In this document: in pieces, positions 1 to 10,800 of the stretch
Layout of the letters: every line of letters starts with the position of its first letter
Position numbering within the stretch: the stretch's first letter is position 1
Source of the DNA: Lantana camara
Lineage: Eukaryota > Streptophyta > Magnoliopsida > Lamiales > Verbenaceae
Length of the DNA: 64,000 nt
Direction of reading: 5' to 3'
NCBI GenBank assembly: GCA_037501455.1
Contig: CM074864.1
Coordinates: forward strand, 36,544,001-36,608,000
The notes under the pieces: model-generated
Databases searched by the model: none
What the model saw: the letters and a program-made list of their open reading frames with translations, nothing else
What the model was told of the DNA's origin: nothing
Made by a program: the position numbers and the translations under genes

Positions 1-936
1 TTTCATGCATTAATCCAAGAAAAACACAAGGAAGATCATAAGAATTCATATATATGTATAAACCTTTACTATTCACTTCCATAATCATAACTCTATCAAA
101 CATGGCTCAAAATCTAAAATAATAGGATGAAAATGACCACAAAAGGATGGAGAAAACAATCATAAACTTACCTGTTGAATTCAGTTGATTTTGGAGAAGA
201 TTTGAGCTCAAAATCTTCAAAAAGGAATAGTGGCGGGAATAGAGATCTTTCTCCAAGTTTGGCTGAAACTTTCCCCTTCTTTCTTGCTTTGATCAGTTGT
301 GAGGAGAGTGACGGATTGTAGTGTATGTATTAGTGAAGTGTGGGGCCAAGAGTTAGTCAAAAGCTTGAGTATTGGGAGAGTTATGAGCAAAATGGTGAGA
401 TGTGGTCATTTAGGCGGGAGATTGGTTTTTCGATGAAAGTTCGGAGGTTCAAACGGGCTTAAAAGAATGTATGGCTCATCCCATTGAATCCGAATAATCG
501 ATTCGAGTTCAACGGAGGTGACGGAATTCGAATCTGAATTCCCGACCTCAAGATATGCCGCCCGGAAACCAAAAGTATGCTAAATACTCTTAAGCCCCTG
601 TTTTGGTCCCATCCCAAAATAAAATTCAAAACCACAACAAACAAGTCCGAAAACATGAAACGAGCACATAGACATATTCATCACACATAAATCTCGAACA
701 TACCAAGTTTTCACAAAAATCGGAATTCAAATCAGATAGGAATGGCACTCGTTTCATAACCACAGAAACATAACATCCAAGAATTCGTATAAAAGTTCAT
801 TCAAACAATTCATAAATTCAAAGATTAACAATTAATATAAGAATAAAACATATAAATTCATAGTTAAAATAATTTAAATGAATAGATAATTATCATATAC
901 ATTATACCTGTATGGCTGAAAAGTCGGGGCGTTACC
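1..936 (-). repeat. Element H, 3' LTR (partial, runs off left edge)
   Basis: This is the start (U3 side) of a minus-strand LTR; the rest lies outside the window. On the minus strand it begins with TAACGCCCCGAC directly after a polypurine tract, the usual start of Tekay-like LTRs, although the leading TG now reads GG. The block around 480-560 (a GAGTTCAACGGAGGTGACGGAATTCG-like stretch) is shared with the F LTRs near 4260-4310 and 58320-58370, so H and F are related families. A good splice-donor-like site (CAG/GTAAGT on the minus strand) lies at about 171. No gene is visible. Confidence 0.8.
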
Positions 937-950
937 TCTTTCCCTTAAAA
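937..950 (-). other. Element H polypurine tract
   Basis: On the minus strand this reads AAGGGAAAGAG immediately before the LTR start. That is the position and composition of the plus-strand DNA primer used in reverse transcription. It fixes the orientation of H as minus. Confidence 0.7.
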
Positions 951-968
951 GAATCCGTCCTCCGATTC
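951..968 (-). repeat. PPT-adjacent hairpin of H, overlapping pol stop
   Basis: The inverted repeat has arms GAATC/GATTC around a GAGGAC-containing centre, directly upstream of the polypurine tract. The pol TGA stop codon (967-969) overlaps its 5' base. The same architecture occurs in A (13412), B (16474), C (37161), D (50742), F (4696) and, weaker, in I2 (60871). Confidence 0.6.
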
Positions 969-1634
969 ACTGCTCGCCCGAGAACAACTCGGGGTGGAAT
1001 TTCTTCATCTTTTCCTCCATTTCCCACGTAGCCTCTTTTGTGTTGTCACTTCTCCATAAAACCTTTACTAGTGGAATACGCTGATTTCTAAGTTCCTGAA
1101 ACTTCCAATCCAATGTCTTAAACGGCTTCTGAATGAAGGTAAGATTAGGCTCTAGTTCCACTTCTTCAACTGGAAGAATCTCTGATTCATCCGGGTAGTA
1201 CTTCCGGAGTTCAGAAACATGAAACATGTTGTGAATCCAGGTCAAACTCGGAGGTAAATCCAAATAGTAGGTTGTATCCCCGATCTTCTCCAAGATCTCA
1301 AACGGACCCAAGTAACGAGGGTTCAATTTCCCTCCTCTGCCGATCCTTGCAAATCCTTTCCTTGGAGAAGCCTTCAAAAAGACCTTATCTCCAACCTCAA
1401 ACTCAAGATTCTTTCTTTGTTGTTCAACGTAGCTCTTTTGTCGATCTTGAGGTACCTTCATCCGTTGCCTAATCAGTTGGACCTTATCAATAGCATCTTG
1501 AAAGGCCTTACAGGGTTTTTGCTTCTTCTCCCCACTTTTTACGCCTTCTTGCTTGGTCCAATTCCAATCCTCCAAATCAAAGAACAACGGAGACCTGCAC
1601 TTTCTACCATAGAGAGCTTCATATCAAGGCTTGA
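967..1634 (-). pseudogene. Element H pol: integrase C-terminus with chromodomain-like tail
   Basis: This is the last part of a Ty3/gypsy polyprotein on the minus strand. The open part (967-1587, about 206 residues) shows the integrase C-terminal GPF-type module (VGDKVFLKASP, LNPRYLGPFEILEKIG), then FHVSELRKYYPDES, then a tail with LDWKFQELRNQRIPLVKVLW and EATWEMEEKMKKFHPELF. That tail is typical of Tekay/Del chromoviruses and related to chromodomains that guide integration into heterochromatin. Upstream, at 1588-1634, the conserved YEALYGRKCRSPLF motif is readable but preceded by an in-frame stop. The gene is cut at 1634 by insertion of F and resumes, still minus, at 58754. It cannot make a functional enzyme. 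Confidence 0.9.
1630..1634. repeat. TSD CTTGA, left copy (element F)
   Basis: CTTGA directly precedes the LTR end at 1635 and recurs at 58749-58753, directly after the other F LTR. The sequence on both sides is H integrase, so the pair shows a single insertion of F into H. Confidence 0.9.
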
Positions 1635-2052
1635 TGTAACACCACATCCCTAGCACTAGAGCCCAACACGTGTAGTGGAATGGTAAATCCGTACACGCAT
1701 CGAACAACAGTGAACGGGTGACAAACAAAATTCACGCCCTAGCTAGGCAGCCTAACCCTCAATCAGAGTGCGTACTATTCAACAAAATATAGCAGAAGCG
1801 ATAAGAGCAATTCATACTAAATTCCCAAGATCACATATAAACATATCACATTGTCATAAGAGCTTAATAATTCCATCTACAAATTTACAATGCCCTTTCA
1901 GGGCCAAAATATTTCAAGTATCAAAGTATTCATAATACATAATTTCATAAGTATAAGACATAAACCACTACAAATGCAATAATGACGACTCGAGCTATGA
2001 AACAAGTAAGACTCGAAGAAAAATTTGCAGCCTAGCTCGACTCCCACGGTAC

Positions 2053-3939
2053 CTGCAACTAAAAGAAAGTGAAAACGGGAAAAACAACGAGGGTTAGTCC
2101 TAGTGACTAGTGAAGGCGGCTTACACACCCACCCATAATACGTATAGAGCAAGGCATTTATTCGAAATCATAAAATATCCATAAACCGGGATAGGTTCTT
2201 GCACGCTAAAGCATTTCCCGTGATACTATAGGTATATATTTAAAAGAAGTATATGGCCATAAGCCAAAATGATAATTTTTAGATATTTAAAAGTCCATCC
2301 CCGTTTTATAAATCATGCAAATTCACACGACTCGGTGAGTACGAGTTGTTCTTCCCAACTCCCACAAACAAAGACATAATCAAAATCGAATTCATAAACC
2401 ATCCTTTCTCAGGGTGATAGAAAGGTTGACGGCTGTAATTATTGATCAAATTCACACGAAACAAGGTTAATTACTTCCTTGAAACCTTCTCCGGTTGCTT
2501 CCACCGGCTCAAGAGAAATGCCCTTCCTCAACCTCCTAAGGTTAGGTGAGACTCTCAAAGGAAAATGTGGATGGAAGAGCTCGGCGACGCCTCGGTCGAC
2601 CCGAGATACCATACCACTCTCTGGGGCCCAAATCATATTTGAAAAATCATAATCTCCAACAACGTTTGTCTTTCAAAGCCTTATTAAAGGGGTTTCAAAT
2701 CAAACATAAAATAGTTTATATACTTATACAAATCATTTACAAAAACTTATAAAAAATGGAACAAGTCCTTAAAGTACATACCATACATGTATTTAACATA
2801 CAGTATACATAACTCGAATGCGGGATTAAAAACAATTAGGGTTTTAGATCATCATAGCTAAAAGAACAAAACCTTATCTTCCAACATGTAGCGGCGACAA
2901 AAGAAAGCAAACCGGACGCCTAGGGATAACCTCGTCGTCAACGGGAGGGTCAACTACACAAAACAAACAAGAACGGATACTCTTAGACTCAAAATGTACC
3001 ATATAAAACGCTCAGCAAATGAATATGCGCGTATATGATGCCAATGATATGAATTGAATTCATATATAAATCAAACAAGGTCATATTTTGCATATAAGAT
3101 CATATTTCACAAACGAGGGCATAAAAGGAACTATAAATTCATAACATAAAACTTATCACATAATATAACATGTTAATAAAATAAACAAGTCATAAACGAA
3201 CCGTATAAGGTAAGAAAATACAGGTAAAACGAAGAAAACAAGGACGTACACATGCAGGATGGTCGCGGCCGCTACCATTTTACACACGAAATGGTCGCAG
3301 TCGCGACCTAAAAGTCGAAAGTAGGGCTAAAAACGATTGTGGCCGCTACCCCAAAACAACGTAGGGGAGGTTAAAGTCACGACCTGAAGCACGCAAAGCT
3401 GTACAACTCGAATAAAGGCTAAAAACGGGTTGCGGCCACTACCCAAAATGAACTAAAATCGATCGCGGCCGCGACCTATTGCGACAGTAGCGGAAAAATA
3501 GAGTTTTAAGCCAAAAACACCACCAAAACTGACATGCATTAGTTCCAAAACCAAGTTAATACATATTAGGATGAAAATATATCCAGAAGTCACCAATTTC
3601 ATGCAATTACCAAGCCTAAATATGAAGATATATGTGAAGGAAAAGCAAGAGATACATGTATATCATTTCTTCCATGAAACATCAAAAACCCCAAATGAAA
3701 GCTAATGATTCCTTGATTTTTATGCAAAATCCTTCCATAAAAATATTATATGATGCGTTAAGATCTAATAGGTTGCATAAAATCCAATAAATCCCCAAGA
3801 GATCACCCAAATTCATCCAAAACATGCCAAACCCTTACTATTCAGTACATTCTTCATATCATGCTCATATCACAACAAATTCGGCAAAAATGGAGTCTAA
3901 ACAAAGAAGAGAAGATGGAGAAAAAAATTCCAAGCTTAC
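2053..3939 (-). other. Predicted leader intron in the F LTR
   Basis: The minus-strand donor AAAG/GTAAGC (intron starting about 3939) and acceptor TTTTAGTTGCAG/GT (ending about 2053) fit plant splice consensus. They flank the GC-rich palindromes. The same order is seen in C, D, M and K. This is an inference from motifs only; no transcript evidence is available here. Confidence 0.35.
3261..3476 (-). repeat. GC-rich palindrome cluster, F 3' LTR
   Basis: Several 16-bp near-palindromes of the type GGTCGCGGCCGCGACC occur here: GGTCGCGGCCGCTACC at 3261, GGTCGCAGTCGCGACC at about 3293, and GATCGCGGCCGCGACC at 3461. They stand out from AT-rich flanks. The cognate cluster in the 5' LTR is at 57325-57541. 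Confidence 0.75.
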
Positions 3940-4677
3940 CTTTCGGATTTGGTGAAGATTTGAGCTCAAATGGATGAAAAGTGAATAGTAAAAATTAGCT
4001 CCTCCTTGTGTCTCGGTTTTTGGCAGCTATTTCTCTCTTTTCGTCAAGTTTGGAACGAAATAAAGGGATTGTGGCTGATAGAGGATTATTTTGGGAGTAA
4101 GTGGGGCCAAGTTTTATTTAATTTGGTTATGTATATCATAAGTTATGATCAAAAGAGTGAGCAAAGGTCTAAAATGGTACACGAGGCTTGTTTCGGTTGA
4201 ATTTCGAAGGTCTAAATGGGCTTAGAAAAATATGGGGTTAGGTTTATTGAACCCGAATCATCGATACGAGTTCAAGGAGGTGACGGAATTCAAATCCAAA
4301 TTCCCGAGCTCAAGTAATGCTTCCCGGAACCCAAGGCGCGCTAAATGCTCTTTAGTCTCCTTTAGGTCCCGTCTCCAAAATAAAATAAAAAGACAAGCCA
4401 AACAAGTTACAAATCATAAAACGAACATAAATTGAGGTTTATAATGCAATAATTCACACATATCAAAAATTCACAGGAAACAGAATTAAATTCGGATGTA
4501 AATAGAGCAAATATACAAGGCATAAGATTTAAATGTTCAAAATAAAATTCAAGTTCATACTTAAGGAATAACTCAAATACTCACATAAGCACTTAATAAA
4601 TCTCAAGTAATCACATAATTAAATAATTAAATCGTGCACATATTATACCTGAAAGTCCGATCGGTCGGGATGTTACA

Positions 4678-4691
4678 AACCTCCCTCCTTC
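4678..4691 (-). other. Element F polypurine tract
   Basis: On the minus strand it reads GAAGGAGGGAGGTT immediately before the LTR start TGTAACATCC. It marks 1635-4677 as the 3' LTR of a minus-strand element. Confidence 0.8.
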
Positions 4692-4695
4692 AAAA

Positions 4696-4713
4696 GGACC
4701 TGTCCTCAGGTCC
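4696..4713 (-). repeat. PPT-adjacent hairpin of F, overlapping pol stop
   Basis: Perfect arms GGACCTG/CAGGTCC enclose loop AGGA, directly upstream of the polypurine tract. The pol stop TGA (4706-4708) lies inside it. The arm sequence differs from the GAATC/GATTC arms of H, B, C and D, but position and loop core are kept. Confidence 0.7.
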
Positions 4714-5181
4714 GAAGTGTGTTCTTGAAAAGCTCCGGGTACAACTGTCTCATTTTCTCCTCGGTTTCCCAGGTGGCTTCTTTGGATTTCTGATCACACC
4801 ATAAGAATTTTACCAAGGGGATTTGCCGGTTTCTTAATTCTTGCATCTTCCGGTCCAAGACTTTAACCGGGTACTTCTTGATTGTCAAATCTGGCTCTAG
4901 TTGCACATCTTTGACTGGAATTATGGAAGACTCATCGGGATAGTGTCTCCGGAGCTAAGAGACATGGAAAACATTGTGTATCCCGGTCAAACTCGGTGTT
5001 AAGTCAAGTCGGTAGGCTACTTCCCCACTCGTTCAAGAATTACAAAGGGGCCTAAGTAGCGCGGGTTAAGCTTCCAGCCTTTACCAATCCGAGCAAACCC
5101 TTTCCTAGGAGATGCTTTTAGAAAAACCTTATCTCCCACCTCAAACTCCAAGGGTCGTCTTCTCTTGTTTGCATAACTTTT
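4706..5181 (-). pseudogene. Element F pol: integrase C-terminal and chromodomain-like region
   Basis: Following an in-frame TAG at about 5182, the minus strand still reads KSYANKRR, VGDKVFLKASPRKGFARIG and LNPRYLGPFVILERVG. It then needs a one-base shift near 5025 and crosses another stop near 4955, before the tail VKVLDRKMQELRNRQIPLVK and EATWETEEKMRQLYPELF. The order matches H (967-1587): GPF module, FHVS-LRR-YPDES linker, chromodomain-like end. The product would act in target choice. Here it is frame-broken. Confidence 0.88.
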
Positions 5182-6164
5182 CTATCGGTCCTGAGCCATT
5201 TTTAACATTTGCTGAATCACTTTTACTTTTTCGATGGTACTCTGAATCTCTGCTGGTTTCTTGGCTCTGTTGAGCTTACCATCCTTAGTCCATCTCCATT
5301 CATCAATAACACAAAATAAAGGTGATCGACACTTCCTTCCATATAATGCCTCATACGGAGCCATACCAATGGATGTTTGAAAGCTATTATTATAAGTGAA
5401 CTCGACCAAGTCCAAATGCTCATCCCACGAGTGTTGATAATCTAAGGCACAAGCACGAAGCATGTCCTCCAGATATTTTATTAACCTCTCGGATTGTCCA
5501 TCCGTTTGTGGGTGAGATGCGGTACTAAACTGAAGCTTCGTTCCCATACATTTCTGTAACTCCTGCCAAAAACTCGCTGTAAACCGTGGATCCCTATCTG
5601 AAACAATACTAACCGATGCACCATGTAATCTCACAATTTCTTTCCGATATAACTTGGCTAACTTAGGCACTTTATCGGACATCAAGACCTTGACAAAATG
5701 AGCCGACTTCGAAAACCGATCAATTATGACCCAAATTCCATCGAAACCTCCTTTGGTCCTTGGCAAGCCGGACACGAAGTCCATCGTTACTTGCTCCCAC
5801 TTCCATTCGGGAATTGGAAGTGGTTGGAGAGTTCCTTCCGGTTTCTGGTGTTCAGCTTTCACCACTTGGCATGTTTAACACCTTCTTACAAAATTGCCAC
5901 ATCTCTTTTCATGTCGTTCCACCAATACAAAGCCCTTAAATCTCTATACATCTTGGTAGCATCGGGATGTACCGTATAAAGAGACTTATGTGCCTCATCC
6001 AACACCAACTGCTTAAGTTCTTCCGGAACACAAACCCGAGCCTTAAACGGAAATAATCCCGAATTATCAAACCCGAATTTTGTTTTTGGATCAACCCTTG
6101 CCTTAGCCACTAATATCTGAATTTCTAAATCATTAGATTGAGCCTCAATCAATCTTTCTTTCAA
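5182..6164 (-). pseudogene. Element F pol: integrase zinc-binding and catalytic core
   Basis: The minus-strand integrase has an N-terminal HHCC zinc module: the two His lie in DEAHKSLYTVHP, and the CxxC pair sits at about 5870, where a stop and a frame change intervene. The RNase-H-fold core runs 5182-5865. The DDE residues look intact: Asp in TMDFVSGLP, Asp in IVSDRDPRF, Glu in HPQTDGQSERL. FTYNNSFQTSIGMAPYEALYGRKC closes the core. This enzyme inserts the cDNA into the chromosome. Catalytic residues survive, but the chain is interrupted between zinc module and core (about 5885) and again at 5182. Confidence 0.92.
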
Positions 6165-6764
6165 ATCCGGTTATACTGAAATATTTGCCAAACGAGCCTC
6201 TGAAACCAAGAATACTGAACTATGTTTACTTGTACCTGCTTCCAATCTTGAGATACAAGCCTTCCTACTCAAAGCATCCGCAACCACATTAGCCTTACCT
6301 GGATGGTATTCATTTCGGCAATCATAATCCTTAAGTAGTTCAACCCAACGTCTTTGCCTTACATTTAAATCTTTCTGAGTAAATAAATACTTAAGGCTTT
6401 GGTGGTCGGTGAACACTTCAAAACTAACTCCGTAGAGATAATGACGCCATTTCATCAAAGCGAAAACAACCGCAGCTAGTTCCAAATCATGAGTGGGATA
6501 GTTCTTCTCGTGATCTTTTAACTTTCTCGAGGCGTATGCTACCACCTTACCATTCTGCATCAACACACAACTGAGGCCTTCCTTCGAGGCATCGGTGTAA
6601 ACTGAGTAGCCTTCAGAACCCTCGGGCAGGGTCAGAACCGGTGCAGAGGTCAATCTTTCCTTAAGAATTTCAAAACTCTTCTCACACGCCTCATCCCACT
6701 CGAACTTAACCTCTTTCTTTGTTAATCGAGTCAACGAGGACGCAATCTTCGAAAAGTCTTTCAC
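6165..6764 (-). pseudogene. Element F pol: RT connection and RNase H domain
   Basis: On the minus strand [20 protein letters not shown] leads into RNase H. The catalytic acidic residues are visible as Asp in VYTDASKEG, Glu in [13 protein letters not shown], Asp in [11 protein letters not shown] and Asp in [10 protein letters not shown]. The domain removes genomic RNA during reverse transcription. A frameshift at about 6765 separates it from the RT thumb (GYYNAL then stop), and a stop at about 6171 separates it from integrase. The domain itself appears full length and fairly young. Confidence 0.92.
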
Positions 6765-7567
6765 AAAGCATTATAATACCCCGTTAACCCTAGAAAACTT
6801 CTCAATTCTGATGTATTCTTTGGCTGTTCCCATAACATAACTGTCTCTATCTTTGCCGGATCCATTTCAATACCATTCCCCGAAATAAAGTGACCCAAAA
6901 ACGAAACCCTTTCTATCCAGAACTCACACTTGCTGAACTTCGCGAACAACCTATGTTCTCGAAGTGTTGATAATACCATTCTCAAATGCTGCACATGTTC
7001 TTCAACGGACCTCGAATACACCAGAATATCATCTATAAAGATGACTACAAATTTATCGAGTTAAGGCCGGAATATTCGGTGCATCGTATCCATGAACGCG
7101 GCTGGGGCATTAGTAAGACCAAAAGGCACGACCACGAACTCGAAATGCCCATAATGGGTGTTGAAACCCGTCTTCGGTATGTCTGCCTCCCGGATACGCA
7201 ACTGATAATACCCTTGTCTTAAATCCAGCTTAGAATAAACATACGAACCCTGAAGAAGATCGAACAACTCTTCAATTTGAGGAAGTGGGTATTCGTTTTT
7301 AACCGTTAACCGGTTCAGCTCACGGAAGGTAATACACATCCGTAATGTCCTGTCTTTCTTCTTTACAAACAGGACAGGAGCACCCCACAGAGAAGTGCTC
7401 GGGCGAATGTAACCACATTCTAAAAGCTCATCAAGTTGCGCCTTCAGCTCCTTCAACTCTGCTGGAGACATCCTATAAGGAGATTTCGCATAAGGTTCTG
7501 CTCCGGGATAGAGATCAATTACAAATTTGACGTCCCAATCCAGAGGTAAAGTTCTCCGAAAAAACAT
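6765..7567 (-). pseudogene. Element F pol: reverse transcriptase
   Basis: This is the minus-strand RT of the Ty3/gypsy type. Seen in order: [21 protein letters not shown] (usually C-I-D in this block, here C-I-T), [15 protein letters not shown] with the first catalytic Asp, [12 protein letters not shown], and FIDDILVYS with the catalytic Asp pair, then SKCEFW...FLGH and SFLGLTGYY. One stop (TAA in place of the Tyr in the FRPYLDKF motif, at about 7060) breaks the frame just before FIDD. A frameshift near 7555 separates RT from the protease linker. FIDD rather than YVDD is normal for Ty3/gypsy. Confidence 0.93.
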
Positions 7568-8059
7568 CGGGGAACTCCTTCATGATCTCCGTCTCCTCAA
7601 GCTTGGTCTGGTCTTTCAGTTTATTCAAAAGATAGGCCACGTAGCAAGTCGCACCGTCCCGAAACAATTTACTTGATTCCATAAAGGAAATAAATGTGCA
7701 GGTCTTTAGCCTCTGACCCGCGAACACCGTACAACCCAAAGTCACCTTCTTATCAAAACAATACATCTTTGCTCTATGTCGGAAACACCAATCCATCCCC
7801 AAAATTACTCCATATCTTTTCATAGGTATCTCAATTAAATCCGTTGAATACTCTTGGCCTTCAACAACAACTGGGCACCCACGAAAAATACTGTCCGTTA
7901 CCAAACTTCCCCCAAGTGGGGAACTTACCACAAAAGAATTATCAAGGAAAGAAGCAGGCAAAGAAAGAGTAGAAACAAACCGGGAAGCAATAAAAGAATG
8001 CGTTGCTCCCGGATTAAATAATGCATATAATGGAATGCCATGAGTGATAATAGTACCTT
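7568..8059 (-). pseudogene. Element F pol: aspartic protease with altered active site
   Basis: The minus strand reads GTIITHGIPLYALFNPGATH, aligned with the usual LF-D-S/T-G-ATHSFI motif of retroelement proteases. Here the catalytic Asp is Asn and the next residue is Pro (N-P-G instead of D-S/T-G), which should abolish cleavage of the polyprotein. Downstream GVILGMDW matches the second conserved block (LGMDWL). The frame differs from that of the zinc-knuckle part of gag, so a shift lies near 8060. Confidence 0.85.
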
Positions 8060-8325
8060 CAATGACGCATTCGCATCCACCTCGGCATCTTCTTCTTCAC
8101 CTTCGTGTGCATAGGCCCTTGCTTGGATAGGAGCTCTCGGAGGTATTGCATTAAGGGGTTGAGGATTCATCTTCTTAGGACAATCGTTGATCATGTGACC
8201 GGGCTCACCACAACCATAGCACCTTTCCAATTTCTTCCGGCATGTCTCCTCTGTATGATTGGGACCGCACAATAAGAACACTCAAGTGGCGCCGGTAGCG
8301 CGGGTACCATAGCCTGTCCCTTGGG
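8060..8325 (-). pseudogene. Element F gag: nucleocapsid zinc knuckles
   Basis: Two CCHC knuckles occur on the minus strand. One is clear, CYGCGEPGHMINDC (C-x2-C-x4-H-x4-C). The other sits just upstream (CSYC...GPNHTEETC) and is broken by a one- or two-base shift. Such knuckles bind and package genomic RNA. The following acidic stretch EGEEEDAEVDA links to protease. A stop at about 8326 cuts this part from the capsid part. Confidence 0.88.
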
Positions 8326-8867
8326 TCAGGGCTTCTTATTAAAAATATTAGAACCTTTGGGCTTGAAGACCGGAGGCCCACCTTGAGAGATAGGCCTCTT
8401 ACGCAAGTAAGAGCCAGAACCCGAACCCTGCCCTGAACAAAAAACCGGGGACTTCAACCTTAATTTCTGAGCTTCAACTTTCAAAGCCTTCCTAGTAGCT
8501 TTCTCCCAAGTATCAATGGTGGCGGCTTGTAAAGCTTCTTGAATCTCCCTCTTCAATACATGATTAAAACTCCAGGCTTTCAAGCACTCCACATCGGTGA
8601 TATGTGTGGCATAGGGAGCCTTCTTTCTCAAGCATTTGGAGGGATATATTTGTTGTGAAATTCCCTCACGAAATTATCCCAGTTGAATTCCTCTCCACTT
8701 CTTTCCAACCTAGACCTCATTGCTTTCAACCATCTTGCAGCTGGACCTTGGATAAATCGACTGGTACATATTGCTTTCTCATGAGAAGGAGGCGGACAAA
8801 TTTCCCAAATTCCAATAATTTCTGATAGCCACTCCTCTGCTTTTATGTTATCTCCCCCAAGCCTCGA
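8326..8867 (-). pseudogene. Element F gag: capsid region, 5'-truncated
   Basis: The minus strand reads AEEWLSEIIGIWEICPPP, then RFIQGPAARWLKAMRSRLE, then FVREFHNKYIPPNA, which is the retrotransposon-gag capsid fold. It continues after a TGA and frame change (near 8632) with CLKAWSFNHVLKREIQEALQ and a basic tail. About 30-35 residues expected between the KYIPP motif and the EIQ helix look deleted. The N-terminus is missing because the solo LTR E begins at 8868. The first 39 or so residues are found at 55406-55523, beyond the nested insertions. Confidence 0.85.
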
Positions 8868-10108
8868 TGTAGCACCCCGGAGTGAAGGGCACCATATCTA
8901 TAGCGCCCCCACTTTGCTGGTAGAGAGCAACGCCCCAACCCCCGCACTGAAGCACCCCTCAAGTAATGGTGTGAGCCATCACTCAAGAAATACCCCAGCG
9001 AACGGCATGTCCATTAACGATTAACAATAATAATGTTTAACTATGTGGCTTATACAGCGGAAAATCAGAGTATTTTAAAACTTTTCAAAACATGTGCGTG
9101 ATGGCATAAAAACAAGCAAGTACTGATCGTTAAGCAAAAGAGATTATTAACATTACTACATCAATTGAACATTATCACGAGAGCATATGATAGCAATTGT
9201 AGCAGTATCCAAATTACAGATGGATTATTACAAAAGCACTAAAGCAAGGTATCAATGCAGCCATATAACATATGCAGGACACAAAATAGATTAATAAAGT
9301 AAAGTCCTGACTCAAACAAAATGAACACTCTAGAGCTTCAAGATACCTCTAGACTGCGGCTGCAAGACCTGAAACCATGAGCCCAGAAAACAGGTAGAGG
9401 TATTAGTCAAAATGACTAAGTGAGGGATATCTTTAAAAGAAAGTACTTGAAGTAAACGTTTGAAGTAAATTTCACAAGGTAAAACCTTTAATGTAAAGCT
9501 TTAATGAAGAACATAAGAATAAGTTCAAGTGATAAAACCCTTTGATGCAATGCTATAAGAAATGAGAGTTTTCAAAACACTTTCATGAATGTTGTCACAC
9601 GCGCCCACATATGCTATGATTTGGTTCATATGATTTTCATAAAACGGGATAAAGGTAGGGAGCAACTTTGCAAGATATGAACCAACTTTATGAAAACATT
9701 GATGCCCGCAAGCTAGGCTTCTCCATCCTTACTCCTGAAAACATGACCATTAATAGTGTGTCGGACCGAGATCAACAACACCCTAACACATACACACATG
9801 CACCATCGTACACCAAGTTTCACTTCGGGGAGCGACCCCTAGGTAACCATTAACCTTTGATTTGGGAATAGATTTGTGGTCCATTCTCGACAATTGTCCT
9901 GACTTAACCAAACCTCCTGATTAATGTCGGTGTCAATCGCCTAGTGTGGCGGCCGGTATTAGTGATGTCGTTGGCGCTCACCTCCCTAGCATCACTTCTA
10001 CACATAACCGCCGGGCCCATACCATTAACCATTGATTGCTTGCACCATTGATGACATCCAGAATAAATCCGAATGTATGAACCATTGAACATATGCATTG
10101 AACCATTG

Positions 10109-10205
10109 AACCATTGATGCAATACTTTGAAAACATGAACCATTGATGCACTACTTTGAAAACATTGAACCATTGATGCATTACTTTGAAAACATGTGCC
10201 ATTGA
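10109..10205 (-). repeat. 29-30 bp tandem repeat in LTR E
   Basis: Units of the form CCATTGATGC...ACTTTGAAAA start at 10111, 10140, 10170 and 10199 (last one partial). Degenerate CCATTGAA units extend to the left to about 10080. The repeat explains the short spurious open frames on both strands. Confidence 0.85.
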
Positions 10206-10800
10206 TCATTGAATAACGAATAGGATTGGTTTCTTTGAAGAATCATCCCTTATAAAGGGTATTTCAAAACAAGAATGTAAAACACTAGGCTTAGAGTATC
10301 AAAATGATTGAATCATTAAGTATTCTTGGTTCCAATTGAAATAGTTTAACCTCACCTATTAGTAAGAATAGGTAGGATAGGTTATACACTGCCCTGGGGA
10401 TCCCAGTGCTCAACCTTAACTCCTGTAAGTGTATACTAAGGTGAGCTTAAGAACTAAGACACACTTCTATAACGATGCACATAAACATATAAAACAAGTA
10501 CAGAACATGTAATGACAAGAGAGTAATACCATTTAAGGTATTAGAGAAGAATAACACACAAAGGAACCCTTAAAGTGAGTTATCATTAACGTAGGACTAT
10601 GATCTTACTATAATCGATTAGGAATTAATCAAATTATGAATCCTAAACAAATACCTTAAGGTTATAAAACAAGTCCATGAAAGAAACACATTTTGAAAAG
10701 ATATTTTAGACCCCGGGTTTAGAAAACCTAGGTCCAAACGTCTAAGATCAAAGCTCAAGTTTTATTTCATTTTACTATACAAAAGTACTATTCACGGTTA

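Larger units (their letters stand above)
1635..4677 (-). repeat. Element F, 3' LTR (3043 bp)
   Basis: On the minus strand it starts TGTAACATCCCGACC after a polypurine tract and ends near ...GGTGTTACA at 1635. Compared with the 5' LTR it lacks about 20 bp just inside the terminus. It contains a palindrome cluster (3261-3476), a splice-donor-like AAAG/GTAAGC at about 3939, an acceptor-like TTAGTTGCAG at about 2053, and GCTAGGC-type inverted motifs at about 1742 and 2028. No gene is present. Confidence 0.9.

Noticed and set aside
8868..8872. E as a normally inserted solo LTR
   Set aside because: The flanking pentamers CTCGA and ACATC do not match, and host sequence is missing on both sides.
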